Assembly: GCA_934512135.1 (NCBI GenBank)
Contig: CAKSWT010000006.1
Location: 62,001-126,000 of the forward strand
Source of the DNA: an uncultured Oscillospiraceae bacterium
Lineage (GTDB): Bacteria > Bacillota > Clostridia > Oscillospirales > Oscillospiraceae
DNA length: 64,000 bases
Direction: 5' to 3'
Part shown: positions 1 through 8,559 of the stretch, piece by piece
Position numbering within the stretch: position 1 is the first letter of the stretch
How the letters are laid out: each line of letters begins with the position of its first letter
Program-made: the position numbers and the translations under genes
The notes under the pieces: generated by a model
What the model was told of the DNA's origin: nothing
What the model saw: the letters and a program-made list of their open reading frames with translations, nothing else
Database searches by the model: none

Positions 1-234
1 GTTCCAGAACTTGACCTCCTGGTCATAGAAGGTATCCCGGGTGTCAATGGTGTGGCGAATCTCCGCCAGGGTGGCCTGGGTGGAGATATGCTTCTCCAGC
101 TCCTCCTTGGCCAGAAAGGCCTCCTTGGCCGCCTGGTAGGACTCCGCCTGGGCAAGCCGCTGGGTCAAGGCGGCCAGCTTATGCTTCAAATCGTCCAGGT
201 CCGGACGCTGATATAGCATCTGCGAAAATTTCAT
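1..234 (-). CDS. pepF: M3 family oligoendopeptidase (PepF type), N-terminal fragment
   Basis: The reverse strand opens with MKFSQMLYQRPDLDDL and continues for 78 codons to the window edge. The run ATLAEIRHTIDTRDTFYD matches the N-terminal lobe of M3 oligoendopeptidases, which are cytoplasmic zinc enzymes that trim peptides. The HExxH zinc site lies outside the window, so activity cannot be judged. The start at 234 is chosen because a GGAGG sits 8 bases upstream and a good promoter lies about 40 bases further on. The gene is truncated only by the end of the window. Confidence 0.8.
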   Translation of the reverse strand, partial: MKFSQMLYQRPDLDDLKHKLAALTQRLAQAESYQAAKEAFLAKEELEKHISTQATLAEIRHTIDTRDTFYDQEVKFWN

Positions 235-273
235 GTTCCGTCCTCCATGTAGTTCGAAAATGATATGTCTAAT

Positions 274-302
274 ATTATAGTATATCCGGCCGCTTTCCGC
301 AA
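274..302 (-). promoter_or_regulatory. Sigma-A-type promoter for pepF
   Basis: Read on the minus strand, TTGCGG (-35) and TATAAT (-10) are separated by exactly 17 bases, about 40 bases upstream of the pepF start. Confidence 0.55.
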
Positions 303-392
303 GCGCAGAGACATGTTTTTGACGGAAAAATTTCACTTTAAAGCGTTAATATGCGAAAATTATTCACGTTTTTCCTGCAATTTATGAATATA

Positions 393-408
393 GTGCGAAA
401 AAACGCAC
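393..408. repeat. Inverted repeat GTGCGAAAAAACGCAC
   Basis: A perfect 5-bp inverted repeat brackets an A6 core. The inner 14 bases (TGCGAAAAAACGCA) recur exactly at 23581-23594. Both copies are intergenic, so an operator is possible, but no regulator can be named. Confidence 0.45.
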
Positions 409-444
409 GATATGATTCATTCCGTCTTTTCCCATGCGCAAGAG

Positions 445-471
445 ACCCAGGGCTGTGGTGCAGCCCTGGGT
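445..471 (-). terminator. Hairpin downstream of the SpoIIE-type phosphatase gene
   Basis: A perfect 11-bp stem (ACCCAGGGCTG / CAGCCCTGGGT) with a 5-base loop lies just past the stop codon of the minus-strand gene ending at 478. The U tract is poor; four T residues appear only about 14 bases beyond the stem. It may therefore work as a 3'-end stabiliser rather than a strong terminator. Confidence 0.5.
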
Positions 472-477
472 CACCGA

Positions 478-1650
478 TCAGTAATAGTATTCCTCCACGG
501 TTCTTCCGTGGGTCCGCATTAGCTCACAGATCCGTTCCACCGCCTTGAGCTTCATATCCAGGTCCAGCGGCACGTCCTTTCCCTCATAGGCCGGATTTTT
601 CGCCCGACCGATAAACGCCCGGAGGGTGGTACAGTTCTCCACCAGCTGCTTGGCCAGGAACGCCGCACCGTTCTGGGCATCCAGCTCCTGAAAATCCGCC
701 ATGCTGTAGCCAGCGGTAAAGTACCGCTCCATAATATCCCCTGCCCGGGTCATGGTGAGGACCCCCTCGGTAACCAGGTCCACATCTGCCATAAAGGAGA
801 TCGGTGGCACCCCGTCCGCCGCCGTGTCCGGCATAGTCTCCAGAGGCGTATTCATCACCCGTGCCACAATATTGGAGGTGGTGCCCCCGCAGATGATTTT
901 GGCCCCGTCGGAATCCATAAACTCATGCACCATAAACTCGTCGTCCTCCGGATACTCCGGGGGCCCGTACATGATGTTTACCGTCTGGGCGTAGGGAATC
1001 CGAATGACCATCGCCGTCACATCATCTGTGGGCTTTCCGCCGTAGAGATTGTCCACCGCCGACACCAAATCCACCGCCAGCCGCAGAGCACTTGGATAGC
1101 TGTGTGCCCGCTCCGCCAGCCATTTGGCCACGCTGTCCCAGGTCCACCGGAAGGAAAAGTGGTTGTCCCGGCCGGCATTCACCGCCCCGTCGGAGGTGAT
1201 GACGATGACGTCCCCCTCGATCAGCGGCAGACTGCTCTCCCAAATTCGCTTTCCTTCCACGATTCGGCTCTTCCGGCCCGGCTGCACAATCTGCCTGTTG
1301 CGGATGATCCAGGCCTGGGGGTTGTCAAATTCCGTAAGCCGGGCCACCCCCTCCTGGTCAATGGTGACCACGCTGAAGGTGCAGTAGTTCATTCCCCGCT
1401 CCGAGCACACCGGCAGGGTGCGGATTACTGCGTCCACCGCCGACTCCACGCTCTCCCCGCCCATCAGCATGGTGGAGAGAATGGTAGAGCCCATGGTGGA
1501 GAGGATATTCGCCTTGACGCCGCTGCCCATGCCGTCGGCCAGGACCCCAATGAACCGGTCCTCCGCCCGCTTGGTCTCCACTCGGTCGCCGCAGACCTCC
1601 TCTCCATCGTGATTGACGCTTCGGAAGCCAAAGTCAATGTATATATTCAA
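478..1650 (-). CDS. SpoIIE-family PP2C-type serine phosphatase
   Basis: This 390-residue protein has an N-terminal PPM/SpoIIE phosphatase domain of about 220 residues. The metal-binding signature LADGMGSG lies at residues 37-44 and ITSDGAVNAG near residue 150. The remaining 160 residues are not recognised. No membrane segment or signal peptide is visible, so it should be cytosolic. Its start overlaps the stop of the upstream hydrogenase-like gene by 4 bases (ATGA), so the two are translationally coupled. In clostridia this pairing recurs as a sensor-hydrogenase/phosphatase module (Hfs/HydS type). The likely job is to dephosphorylate an unknown serine phosphoprotein in response to redox or H2 state, which is inference. 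Confidence 0.82.
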   Translation of the reverse strand: MNIYIDFGFRSVNHDGEEVCGDRVETKRAEDRFIGVLADGMGSGVKANILSTMGSTILSTMLMGGESVESAVDAVIRTLPVCSERGMNYCTFSVVTIDQEGVARLTEFDNPQAWIIRNRQIVQPGRKSRIVEGKRIWESSLPLIEGDVIVITSDGAVNAGRDNHFSFRWTWDSVAKWLAERAHSYPSALRLAVDLVSAVDNLYGGKPTDDVTAMVIRIPYAQTVNIMYGPPEYPEDDEFMVHEFMDSDGAKIICGGTTSNIVARVMNTPLETMPDTAADGVPPISFMADVDLVTEGVLTMTRAGDIMERYFTAGYSMADFQELDAQNGAAFLAKQLVENCTTLRAFIGRAKNPAYEGKDVPLDLDMKLKAVERICELMRTHGRTVEEYYY

Positions 1651-3353
1651 TGCTTGGCCTCCTCCCCCAAGATCCGCTGCTTCAGCTGATTGAGCGTCAC
1701 CTTGGTCTCGGCGGTAGTCTCTCCCAGAAGGTAAGCAATCTGCTGGGCCACAGTCATCTGCTTCTCAATGACCTTTTGAGCCATCTCCACGCTCTGAAGC
1801 CGGGACTGCTGCCGTTGGGCCTCGGCCTCCTCCTCCTCTGTGATGTCCTGGAAGAGTCCCAGCACCATTTTCAGTTCCTTCAGGGGAACCAGATTGGCCT
1901 CCACCCGCATATAGATTTCCGGAATGTCCATGCGCCGGTTCTTGATGGAAAGTCCCGTATCCAGCACATATTGAAAATCTCCGGGATCCATCAGCTCAAA
2001 GATATATTTCTCCTGGTTGGGCTGGATGGAGAACAAACTGCAGGCCTCCTGATTCAGCCCCACCACCTTTTGGGTGTCGTCCACCAAAATCGCCGCCATG
2101 GGCAGCTCCTCGTACAGCACCGAGTATACGTCCCGTTTTTCCTCCTCGATGGCCTGGGGGCACAGGCTCACCGGCTCCCGGTGGGCAAGGATCGCCTGGG
2201 CCCTGGCCCGGCAGGTATCAAAGCCGCATCGTCCGCAGTTCTTCTGCTGCCGCGGATTTCCCACGCCGATGTGGTAGAGCATTTCCTGGACCTCCGACTC
2301 CTCCGGCTCCTTCTGCTCCGCCGGGTGGGCAATGGCAGGATTGGACATGGCAATGCCCTCGGTATCATAGTAGGGTTTTTCCTTCTGGGAAGCCGCCTGC
2401 GTCCGAATCGTGTGGGCCGCCTCCACCACCTGGGCCAGGGACAATTCTCCCGCCGGTCCCCCGACGCAGCCCCCGGGGCAGGCCTCCAGCTCCACCACAC
2501 AGTGCCGGAATGTGCCCCGCTTCATCCCCTCCAGCACCGCCATGCACCGATCTATCCCGTCGGCCGTCAGCTGTTCATAGTCCTGGTCCGGGAGGAACCG
2601 AGCCGTACACAGCAGCATGCCTCCGGCAATGGCTCCGGCACAACCGGCCCCGCCCTCCTCGGAGAGCAGCGGCTCCTCCTGGCACTGGGCCGGGTCGATC
2701 TGCTCCTGCCGCATCCACTCCAGCAGCGACCCAAGGGTCAACACCGCGTTGATCTCCGTGGAGTGCCGCACGTCCTGGGCCTCCTGAATCCGTGCCCCGC
2801 AGGTGGTCACATAGACCACCGCCGCACTGGTAAAGTCCCGCTTGAGCATTCTGCCGTGGGCGATCATCGGGGACGCCACCGGGGCCAAGGCCCCCACCAG
2901 CTCCGGGTAATTGGTCTCCACCAGGTTCCGCACTGCAGGGCAGGCTGTAAGGAGGATTTGATCCATATGCTTTTCCCGCAGCAGCCGGGCATATTCCGCA
3001 CTCACCGCGGCCACCGCCTCAGAGGCGTCTGCCACATCCCAGATTCCCAGCCGCTGCGCCGCCGCCGCCAGCTTTCCCAGAGTAACCCCCTCCGGGAGCA
3101 TGGGCCCGCAGGCCGGATCCACCGAGAGGATCACCTTGCGCTTCGCCTCCAGAAACTTTTTGACGGTCTCCACCTGATTGTCCAGCCGGATGGCACCGTG
3201 GCCGCAGCTTCGATAGCAGATACCGCAGTCCACACAGCGGCTCTCCCGGATGCTTACGACCCCATCTTTCAGCTCCACCGCAGACACCGGACATCGCTGC
3301 ACACAATCGAGACATCTGCGACACTGGTCCTTGACAATCTGATACCCACGCAT
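1647..3353 (-). CDS. Sensory [FeFe]-hydrogenase-like protein with ferredoxin, FeS and PAS domains
   Basis: A 568-residue multidomain protein. Two 4Fe-4S ferredoxin motifs stand first (CRRCLDCVQRCP at 11-22 and CVDCGICYRSC about 40-50). A hydrogenase large-subunit C-terminal domain follows, with altered H-cluster motifs: LLTACPA instead of TSCCPxW, YVTTCGA for L2, and LEACPGGCVGG for L3. A four-cysteine FeS domain (CGRCGFDTC) lies near residue 375 and a PAS domain about 420-510, before a helical tail. The altered motifs and PAS domain fit the sensory (HydS/HfsB) class rather than a catalytic hydrogenase. The start is supported by AGGAGGTG nine bases upstream. It is coupled to the phosphatase gene downstream. 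Confidence 0.85.
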   Translation of the reverse strand: MRGYQIVKDQCRRCLDCVQRCPVSAVELKDGVVSIRESRCVDCGICYRSCGHGAIRLDNQVETVKKFLEAKRKVILSVDPACGPMLPEGVTLGKLAAAAQRLGIWDVADASEAVAAVSAEYARLLREKHMDQILLTACPAVRNLVETNYPELVGALAPVASPMIAHGRMLKRDFTSAAVVYVTTCGARIQEAQDVRHSTEINAVLTLGSLLEWMRQEQIDPAQCQEEPLLSEEGGAGCAGAIAGGMLLCTARFLPDQDYEQLTADGIDRCMAVLEGMKRGTFRHCVVELEACPGGCVGGPAGELSLAQVVEAAHTIRTQAASQKEKPYYDTEGIAMSNPAIAHPAEQKEPEESEVQEMLYHIGVGNPRQQKNCGRCGFDTCRARAQAILAHREPVSLCPQAIEEEKRDVYSVLYEELPMAAILVDDTQKVVGLNQEACSLFSIQPNQEKYIFELMDPGDFQYVLDTGLSIKNRRMDIPEIYMRVEANLVPLKELKMVLGLFQDITEEEEAEAQRQQSRLQSVEMAQKVIEKQMTVAQQIAYLLGETTAETKVTLNQLKQRILGEEAKH

Positions 3354-3391
3354 GGGCCATCACCTCCTGCGTTTCCCGCGCTCTTGTCCCC

Positions 3392-3420
3392 ATTATATCG
3401 CAAAAAACGCCCCGGTACAA
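3392..3420 (-). promoter_or_regulatory. Sigma-A-type promoter for the hydrogenase-like/phosphatase pair
   Basis: On the minus strand TTGTAC and TATAAT are spaced by 17 bases. The site lies in the 70-base gap between sigE and the hydrogenase-like gene, giving that pair its own promoter, separate from the sporulation operon. Confidence 0.6.
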
Positions 3421-3423
3421 GCA

Positions 3424-4116
3424 TCAGCACAGCTGTTTTAAAATCTCCCGCCGCAGCCGAAGAATGATGCGCTTTTCCAGCCTGGAGATATAGGACTGGG
3501 AGATGCCCAACAGATCCGCCACCTCCTTCTGGGTCTTTTCCCCGCCGCCGCCAATGCCATAGCGCAGGGTCACAATGGTCTTTTCCTTTTCCGGCAGCCG
3601 TCCCAGCGCCTCTTGGAGCAGCCGAAGGTCCACATCGTCCTCCATGGGCCGGGAGACGGCGTCAGGCTCCGTTCCCAGCACATCTCCCAGCAGCAGCTCA
3701 TTGCCGTCCCAGTCGGTGTTGATGGGCTCGTCCAAGGACACGTCTCCCCTATGGGAGGCGATTTTTCGTATGTACATCAGGATTTCGTTTTCAATGCAGC
3801 GGGATCCATAGGTGGCCAGCTTGATATTCTTCTCCGGCCGAAAGGTATTCACCGCCTTAATCAGGCCAATGGTCCCAATGGAGATCAGATCCTCCAGATT
3901 GATTCCCGTGCTTTCAAATCGCCGGGCAATGTAAACCACCAGTCGAAGATTATGCTCGATCAGCAGCTGCTTGGCCTGGTCGTCCCCGGAGGCCATGGCC
4001 TCAATGGCATCCTTCTCCCGGGCCCGCTCCAGCGGCGGCGGCAGAATGTCGCTTCCTCCGATGTACATAATTTTCTCCGGCAGTATTTTCATCCATTTGG
4101 TCAGAATCTCAATCAT
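3424..4116 (-). CDS. sigE: Sporulation sigma factor E precursor
   Basis: A 230-residue sigma-70 family protein with the mother-cell sigma-E layout. A pro-sequence ends in YIGGSDILPPPL, the usual SpoIIGA cleavage neighbourhood. Region 2 reads NLRLVVYIARRFESTGINLEDLISIGTIGLIKAV in two contiguous blocks, and region 4 carries a helix-turn-helix (QKEVADLLGISQSYISRLEKR). It overlaps spoIIGA by 8 bases, the classic spoIIG operon. It directs early mother-cell transcription after asymmetric division and stays inactive until SpoIIGA removes the pro-sequence. Its presence marks the host as a spore former. Confidence 0.97.
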   Translation of the reverse strand: MIEILTKWMKILPEKIMYIGGSDILPPPLERAREKDAIEAMASGDDQAKQLLIEHNLRLVVYIARRFESTGINLEDLISIGTIGLIKAVNTFRPEKNIKLATYGSRCIENEILMYIRKIASHRGDVSLDEPINTDWDGNELLLGDVLGTEPDAVSRPMEDDVDLRLLQEALGRLPEKEKTIVTLRYGIGGGGEKTQKEVADLLGISQSYISRLEKRIILRLRREILKQLC

Positions 4117-4945
4117 AGCTCCCCCCTACCAGCGCCTGGTACCCTCCCCCGTCCGACACCGGAACCGGGGAAAAGGCCACCAGCATATGCTCCGTCTTTC
4201 CCTTCACTTCCAGGCTGTCCGGCCGAAGCGCCAGCAGCATTCCCTGGGCCACCCCCACCGTCCGGTAGGGAATCAGCCTGGGATGAACTCCGGCGATTCG
4301 GCACATCAGCTCCCCAGGCCTGGAAAGCGCCTCTGGGGAGATTTTCTCCTCAGGCAACAGCCTGCGAAGCACCGCTCCGTCAGCCACCAGTACCGGGCAG
4401 CCGGATACCGGATCCCGAAGGCTGTTGCCTGTATCCCGCAGGGCCGTCAGCTCCGCCGTCCGTCCCCTCAAGGTGATCCGTACCGGCACAATGTCCCCTC
4501 CCTGGTGGGTCAGCCTTCCCAGGCCCCATTTCATCACCCCGAAGGCCCCGCCGGCGGTAAGCACCAGCACCCCGAAGCTCACAGGGTAGTAAACCCTTTG
4601 GGCCACCATGGCCGCAGGCGCGGAAAACAGCTCCGTCAACACCAGCACCACCCCGGAGAAGGCCGCAGACAGCAGCAAAAATACCACACTGCGCCGAACC
4701 AGTCCCCTCCCCGGCCCAAAGGCCACCAGGCACATGGCCCCGGCCACAGGCACACTCCACCAGAGGTTTCTCAGAAAGGAGAACCCGGGCACCAGGCACA
4801 GCACCCCATAGCCTCCGCCCAGCACCGCAGCCAGCAGAATCCTGCTCCGACGCAGCGGCGAGGCCGTGACGCTGCCGCAAGCCACCAACAGCAGATAATC
4901 CAGCAGACCGTTGAGCAGCAGCGCCTGATCCAGGTAGATTACCAT
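4109..4945 (-). CDS. spoIIGA: Sigma-E processing peptidase SpoIIGA
   Basis: A membrane aspartic protease of about 278 residues that matures pro-sigma-E. The N-terminal half contains about five hydrophobic helices (IYLDQALLLNGLLDYLLL onward). The C-terminal half carries the catalytic motif LRDTGNSLRDP near residue 180. An ATG at 4951 is also in frame, but it abuts the GGGGGG Shine-Dalgarno run. The ATG at 4945 leaves 6 bases of spacing and matches the family's start (xIYLD), so it is preferred. The stop overlaps sigE. Confidence 0.93.
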   Translation of the reverse strand: MVIYLDQALLLNGLLDYLLLVACGSVTASPLRRSRILLAAVLGGGYGVLCLVPGFSFLRNLWWSVPVAGAMCLVAFGPGRGLVRRSVVFLLLSAAFSGVVLVLTELFSAPAAMVAQRVYYPVSFGVLVLTAGGAFGVMKWGLGRLTHQGGDIVPVRITLRGRTAELTALRDTGNSLRDPVSGCPVLVADGAVLRRLLPEEKISPEALSRPGELMCRIAGVHPRLIPYRTVGVAQGMLLALRPDSLEVKGKTEHMLVAFSPVPVSDGGGYQALVGGSYD

Positions 4946-5009
4946 CTCCATCCCCCCGGCTCATCATAGCACGTCCCCCTCGCAAAGGGACTCGAAAGCG
5001 GTTCCGGAA

Positions 5010-5045
5010 AAAAATTGAGGCCATCAGGGTGTTCCTGATGGCCTC
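5010..5045 (-). terminator. Intrinsic terminator of the DUF951-recQ-hisC-radical SAM operon
   Basis: A perfect 12-bp stem (5017-5028 / 5034-5045) with a 5-base loop is followed on the minus strand by a run of T residues. It lies 60 bases after the radical SAM gene. Confidence 0.85.
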
Positions 5046-5105
5046 CGTGCCGATTCCTTTATGATGCCGATGAAACAGGACTGGTATCCCATCCTATGTG
5101 GGGCG

Positions 5106-5978
5106 CTACAGCCCCCGGCTGGCCTCGCTGCGGATCCCCACGCTGCCCTGCAGCGCCCCCTCTATGAGTCTCAGGAGCTTTTCCCGATCCTCGCACAGGG
5201 TTCCCTTTAGTGGAAGATAGTTGGAGGCATGGTCCGAGGTAAAGTGCATTCCGGTGACATTCAGCCCTCGGATAAGCTCCGCCGTCTCCTCCAGGCTTTC
5301 CGCTGGGGAGAGCACATGGAATTCTCCCCGCAGGGCCTGATTTCCCAGCTTTGTCCCCTCCACCGGCGTATAGTTCATGACCGAAAGGTGCTGGGGCCGC
5401 ATTTCGTTGACCAGCGACGCCGTGGCCCGTGCATTGTCCATGGACCGCTCCTTGCCCCCCAGGCCGATGAGAACAATCCCCCACAGGTCCATTCCCGCCT
5501 CCCGGAGGTTCGTCCCCGCCTGAAGCATCTGGGCCCGGGTGACGCCCTTGTTGGTGGACTTCAGAAGCTCCTCCATACCGGTTTCAATGCCCAGATAGGC
5601 CCGGCCCAGTCCGGCCTCCCGAAGCCGGCGGAGCTCCTCCGGGGTCTTTTTCAGCGTGCTGATGGGGCCGGCATAGGTAGAGATCAGCCGACACTTGGGA
5701 AAATCCTTTTTGATCTCCCGCAGAATGGTAATCAGGTCCTCGGTGTCCATGGCGATGGCGTCCCCATCGCAGAGAAATACCTTTTCATACTGATCGTAAA
5801 AGCAGGCCGCCTCCCGAATGTCTCCCAAAATGTCCTCCAGCGGACGGACCCGGAACTTCTTCCCCTTGTACATACCGCAGAAGGTGCATCCGTTGTGGCT
5901 GCATCCAATGGTGGCCTGCACCAAGAAGCTGCGCCACTCTCCCGGGGGCCGGTATACCGGCGGTTCATATTCAATCAT
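5106..5978 (-). CDS. Radical SAM protein, function unknown
   Basis: A 290-residue radical SAM enzyme. The cluster-binding cysteines are in CSHNGCTFCGMY (residues 26-37), a Cx4Cx2C spacing seen in one uncharacterised radical SAM family rather than the usual Cx3Cx2C. Downstream landmarks typical of the TIM-barrel core are FLCDGDA near residue 70, YLGIETG near 148 and GLGG near 190. No B12-binding or SPASM extension is visible. It overlaps hisC by 4 bases (ATGA), so it is the last gene of a coupled four-gene operon. The substrate is unknown; linkage to hisC gives no clear hint. Confidence 0.82.
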   Translation of the reverse strand: MIEYEPPVYRPPGEWRSFLVQATIGCSHNGCTFCGMYKGKKFRVRPLEDILGDIREAACFYDQYEKVFLCDGDAIAMDTEDLITILREIKKDFPKCRLISTYAGPISTLKKTPEELRRLREAGLGRAYLGIETGMEELLKSTNKGVTRAQMLQAGTNLREAGMDLWGIVLIGLGGKERSMDNARATASLVNEMRPQHLSVMNYTPVEGTKLGNQALRGEFHVLSPAESLEETAELIRGLNVTGMHFTSDHASNYLPLKGTLCEDREKLLRLIEGALQGSVGIRSEASRGL

Positions 5979-7045
5979 AGATATTCCTCCAGCAGCTCCT
6001 GAAGGGCTCCCAGAAGCGCCTCCATTTCCTGATCCGTTCCAATGGTAATCCGCAGGAACTGGTCGATCCGGGGCTTGTCAAAATACCGAACCAGTACCCC
6101 CTTTTCCCGCAGTCCCAGGAACAATTGCTTCCCCGGCACCTGAGGATGGGAGGCAAAGACAAAGTTCGCCTGGGAGGGCAGCACGGTAAATCCCATGGAT
6201 TTTAATTTCCCGGTGGTCGTTTCCCTAGTTTTCGCAATGGCCTGGCAAGTATCATAGAAATATGCCCGATCCTCCACTGCGGCCTGGGCCGCAGCCAGGG
6301 CCATGCGGTCCAGGGTATAGGAGTTCACGGAGTTTTTCACCGTATTCAGCGCTTGAATCAGACTTTCGCTGCCAAAGGCAAAGCCGATGCGCATTCCCGC
6401 CAGGGCCCGGGACTTGGAACAGGTCTGGATCACCAGAAGATTCTCGTATTCCGGAATCAGCTTCACCGCCGACTCTCCGCCAAAATCCACATAGGCCTCG
6501 TCCACAATGACCACATGGTTGGGGTTGCCCTCAATCACCTGCCTGACCTGGTCCAGCGTCAGGCCGATACCGGTGGGCGCATTGGGGTTGGTGAGCACCA
6601 CGGTGCCGTCATCCTGCATCAGCTGCTCCAGAGGAATGGTGAAGTCCTCCTTCACCGGGACGATTCGGCAGTGATTTTCAAAGAATTTCCCATATACGGG
6701 ATAAAAGCTGTAGGTGATGTCCGGGAACACCGCAGGGGTTGTCTCATCCATAAAGGCCAGGAAGCTGAAGGCCAAAACCTCATCGGAGCCGTTTCCCACA
6801 AAAACCTGGGCCGGGCTCAGTCCCGCATATTCTCCCAGGGCCTCCCGCAGAGCGGTGCAGTCCGGGTCCGGGTAGCGTCCCAGCTCCTCCGACTTCACCG
6901 CCAGCATGGCCTCCCGAACCCTTGGGGAGGGAGGATAGGGATTTTCATTGGTGTTCAGCTTCACATACCGCCGGTCCTTGGGCTGCTCTCCGGGAACATA
7001 GGGCTCCGTCTCCCGGATGCGCCGGGACCAATAGTTTTTGTTCAT
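5975..7045 (-). CDS. hisC: Histidinol-phosphate aminotransferase
   Basis: A 356-residue fold-type I PLP aminotransferase of normal HisC length. Recognisable motifs are KLNTNENPYPPS (about 29-40), TNPNAPTG (about 153) and the PLP-lysine region SKSRALAGMRIG (about 215). It converts imidazole-acetol phosphate and glutamate to histidinol phosphate. No other his genes are near, so a broader aromatic or branched substrate cannot be excluded. The stop of recQ overlaps its ATG by 4 bases. Confidence 0.9.
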   Translation of the reverse strand: MNKNYWSRRIRETEPYVPGEQPKDRRYVKLNTNENPYPPSPRVREAMLAVKSEELGRYPDPDCTALREALGEYAGLSPAQVFVGNGSDEVLAFSFLAFMDETTPAVFPDITYSFYPVYGKFFENHCRIVPVKEDFTIPLEQLMQDDGTVVLTNPNAPTGIGLTLDQVRQVIEGNPNHVVIVDEAYVDFGGESAVKLIPEYENLLVIQTCSKSRALAGMRIGFAFGSESLIQALNTVKNSVNSYTLDRMALAAAQAAVEDRAYFYDTCQAIAKTRETTTGKLKSMGFTVLPSQANFVFASHPQVPGKQLFLGLREKGVLVRYFDKPRIDQFLRITIGTDQEMEALLGALQELLEEYL

Positions 7046-8559
7046 TCCACTCCACTCCTTCTGTGGCTGTTGCGTTGGATAACCTTCAAAAAGGTTTTCC
7101 CATACATCTGGTATTTCACAGGGCTGACCCCTGGGATCTGCATCATGTCGTATTCGTTGGCCGGCCGTTGGGCCGCCATCTCCTGGAGGGTACGATCCGA
7201 GAAAATCAGCTCCGGTGGCAGGTCCGCCCGATCTGCAAAGTCCGTTCGGACGCTGCGGAGCATATCATAGAGGGTCCGCTCCTCCTTGGCCTTTGGCCCC
7301 GCCTTGAGGGCCGCGAAAATGTTGGCTCTGGCCGTGCAGTTGCCGCAGTGGCCGCAACGCAGCGGAGAATCCTGGCCAAAATACTCCAAAATATAGTGGC
7401 GGAGGCAGCCGGAGGTAAAGCAGTATTCCTTCATCCGGTTCAGCTTCTCCGTCTCCATCTGCATCCGTGTCTGGGCGGTTCTGGGGTCCTGGCCCTCCTG
7501 AGAGGCGCGAATCAGGAACTCCGCCGTGTGGACATCTCCGGGGCCGTAGAGCAGCAGGCACTCCGCCGGAGCGCCGTCTCGGCCCGCCCGGCCCGCCTCC
7601 TGATAGTATGCCTCCAGGTTCTTGGGCATATTATAGTGGACCACAAAGCTCACATTCTGCTTGTCGATGCCCATGCCAAAGGCGTTGGTAGCCACCATCA
7701 CCCGGATCCGGTCATAGAGAAACAGGTTCTGGTTTTCCCGGCGCTCCTGCTCCTCCATGCCCGCATGGTACCCGGCAGCCTGGATTCCCTGGCCTTTGAG
7801 CTGCTCCGTGACCCGCTCCACCTGCTTTCGGGTGGAACAGTAGACAATGCCGCTGTCCTCCCGGCGCTGCCGGAGGAATTCCAGTAGCGCCGCCATTTTG
7901 TCCTGGGGCCGAAGCACCCGGAACATCAGATTTTCCCGGTCAAAGCCTGTGACCTGGACCTCCGGGTTTCGCAGCCGCAGATGACCGAGAATATCGTTTT
8001 TCACCGCCGGTGTAGCCGTAGCCGTAAAGGCGGCCAGCGGCGGCCGCCTGGAAAGGCCCGCCACAAAGGGGGCAATCTCCATATAGGAGGGTCTGAAGTC
8101 ATGGCCCCACTGGGACACACAGTGGGCCTCATCCACCGCCACCATGGAGATCTCCACAGAATGGACAAAGGCCTGAAATTCCTCTGTCCCAAGTCGCTCT
8201 GGGGCCACATAAATGATCTTGTACATTCCCATTCTGGCGTTGTCCAGGGCCTTTCGGTACTGGCGGTAGGTCAGGGAACTGTTGAGGTAGGCCCCGGCGA
8301 TTCCTGCGGCCTTTAGCGCCCGCACCTGATCCTGCATTAGGGAAATCAGCGGTGAGATCACCAGGGTAATGCCTGGCAGCAGCAGCGCCGGGATTTGATA
8401 GCACATGGACTTGCCCGCTCCGGTGGGCATAATCCCCAGCACATCCCGGCCATCCAGCAGCGCTCCGATCAGCGCCTCCTGGGCCGGTCGAAAGGAGGAA
8501 TAGCCGAAATGCTCATACAGCTGCCGCCGGGCCTCTTGAATCTGCTCAGGATTCGGCAT
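7042..8559 (-). CDS. recQ: ATP-dependent DNA helicase RecQ
   Basis: About 505 residues. Walker A is MPTGAGKSMCYQIPALL, the DEAH box is VDEAHCVSQWGHDFRP, and helicase motif V/VI is GRAGRDGAPAECLLLYG. The RecQ zinc-binding cysteines lie in YCFTSGCLRHYILEYFG and CGHCGNC. The C-terminus is short; an HRDC domain is not evident. An upstream in-frame ATG at 8613 would add 18 unrelated residues. The ATG at 8559 follows AAGGA and begins like the family (ARRQLYEHFGYSSFRPAQ). It overlaps the DUF951 gene by 14 bases and is coupled to hisC. Role: 3'-5' unwinding in recombination and fork repair. Confidence 0.93.
   Translation of the reverse strand: MPNPEQIQEARRQLYEHFGYSSFRPAQEALIGALLDGRDVLGIMPTGAGKSMCYQIPALLLPGITLVISPLISLMQDQVRALKAAGIAGAYLNSSLTYRQYRKALDNARMGMYKIIYVAPERLGTEEFQAFVHSVEISMVAVDEAHCVSQWGHDFRPSYMEIAPFVAGLSRRPPLAAFTATATPAVKNDILGHLRLRNPEVQVTGFDRENLMFRVLRPQDKMAALLEFLRQRREDSGIVYCSTRKQVERVTEQLKGQGIQAAGYHAGMEEQERRENQNLFLYDRIRVMVATNAFGMGIDKQNVSFVVHYNMPKNLEAYYQEAGRAGRDGAPAECLLLYGPGDVHTAEFLIRASQEGQDPRTAQTRMQMETEKLNRMKEYCFTSGCLRHYILEYFGQDSPLRCGHCGNCTARANIFAALKAGPKAKEERTLYDMLRSVRTDFADRADLPPELIFSDRTLQEMAAQRPANEYDMMQIPGVSPVKYQMYGKTFLKVIQRNSHRRSGVE

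Noticed and set aside
1650..3467. Plus-strand open frame of 605 codons opposite the hydrogenase-like gene
   Set aside because: The minus strand has unmistakable ferredoxin and FeS motifs; this frame has none.
5975..7045. hisC taken as a sign of a histidine operon
   Set aside because: No other his genes are present in the window; neighbours are recQ and a radical SAM gene.
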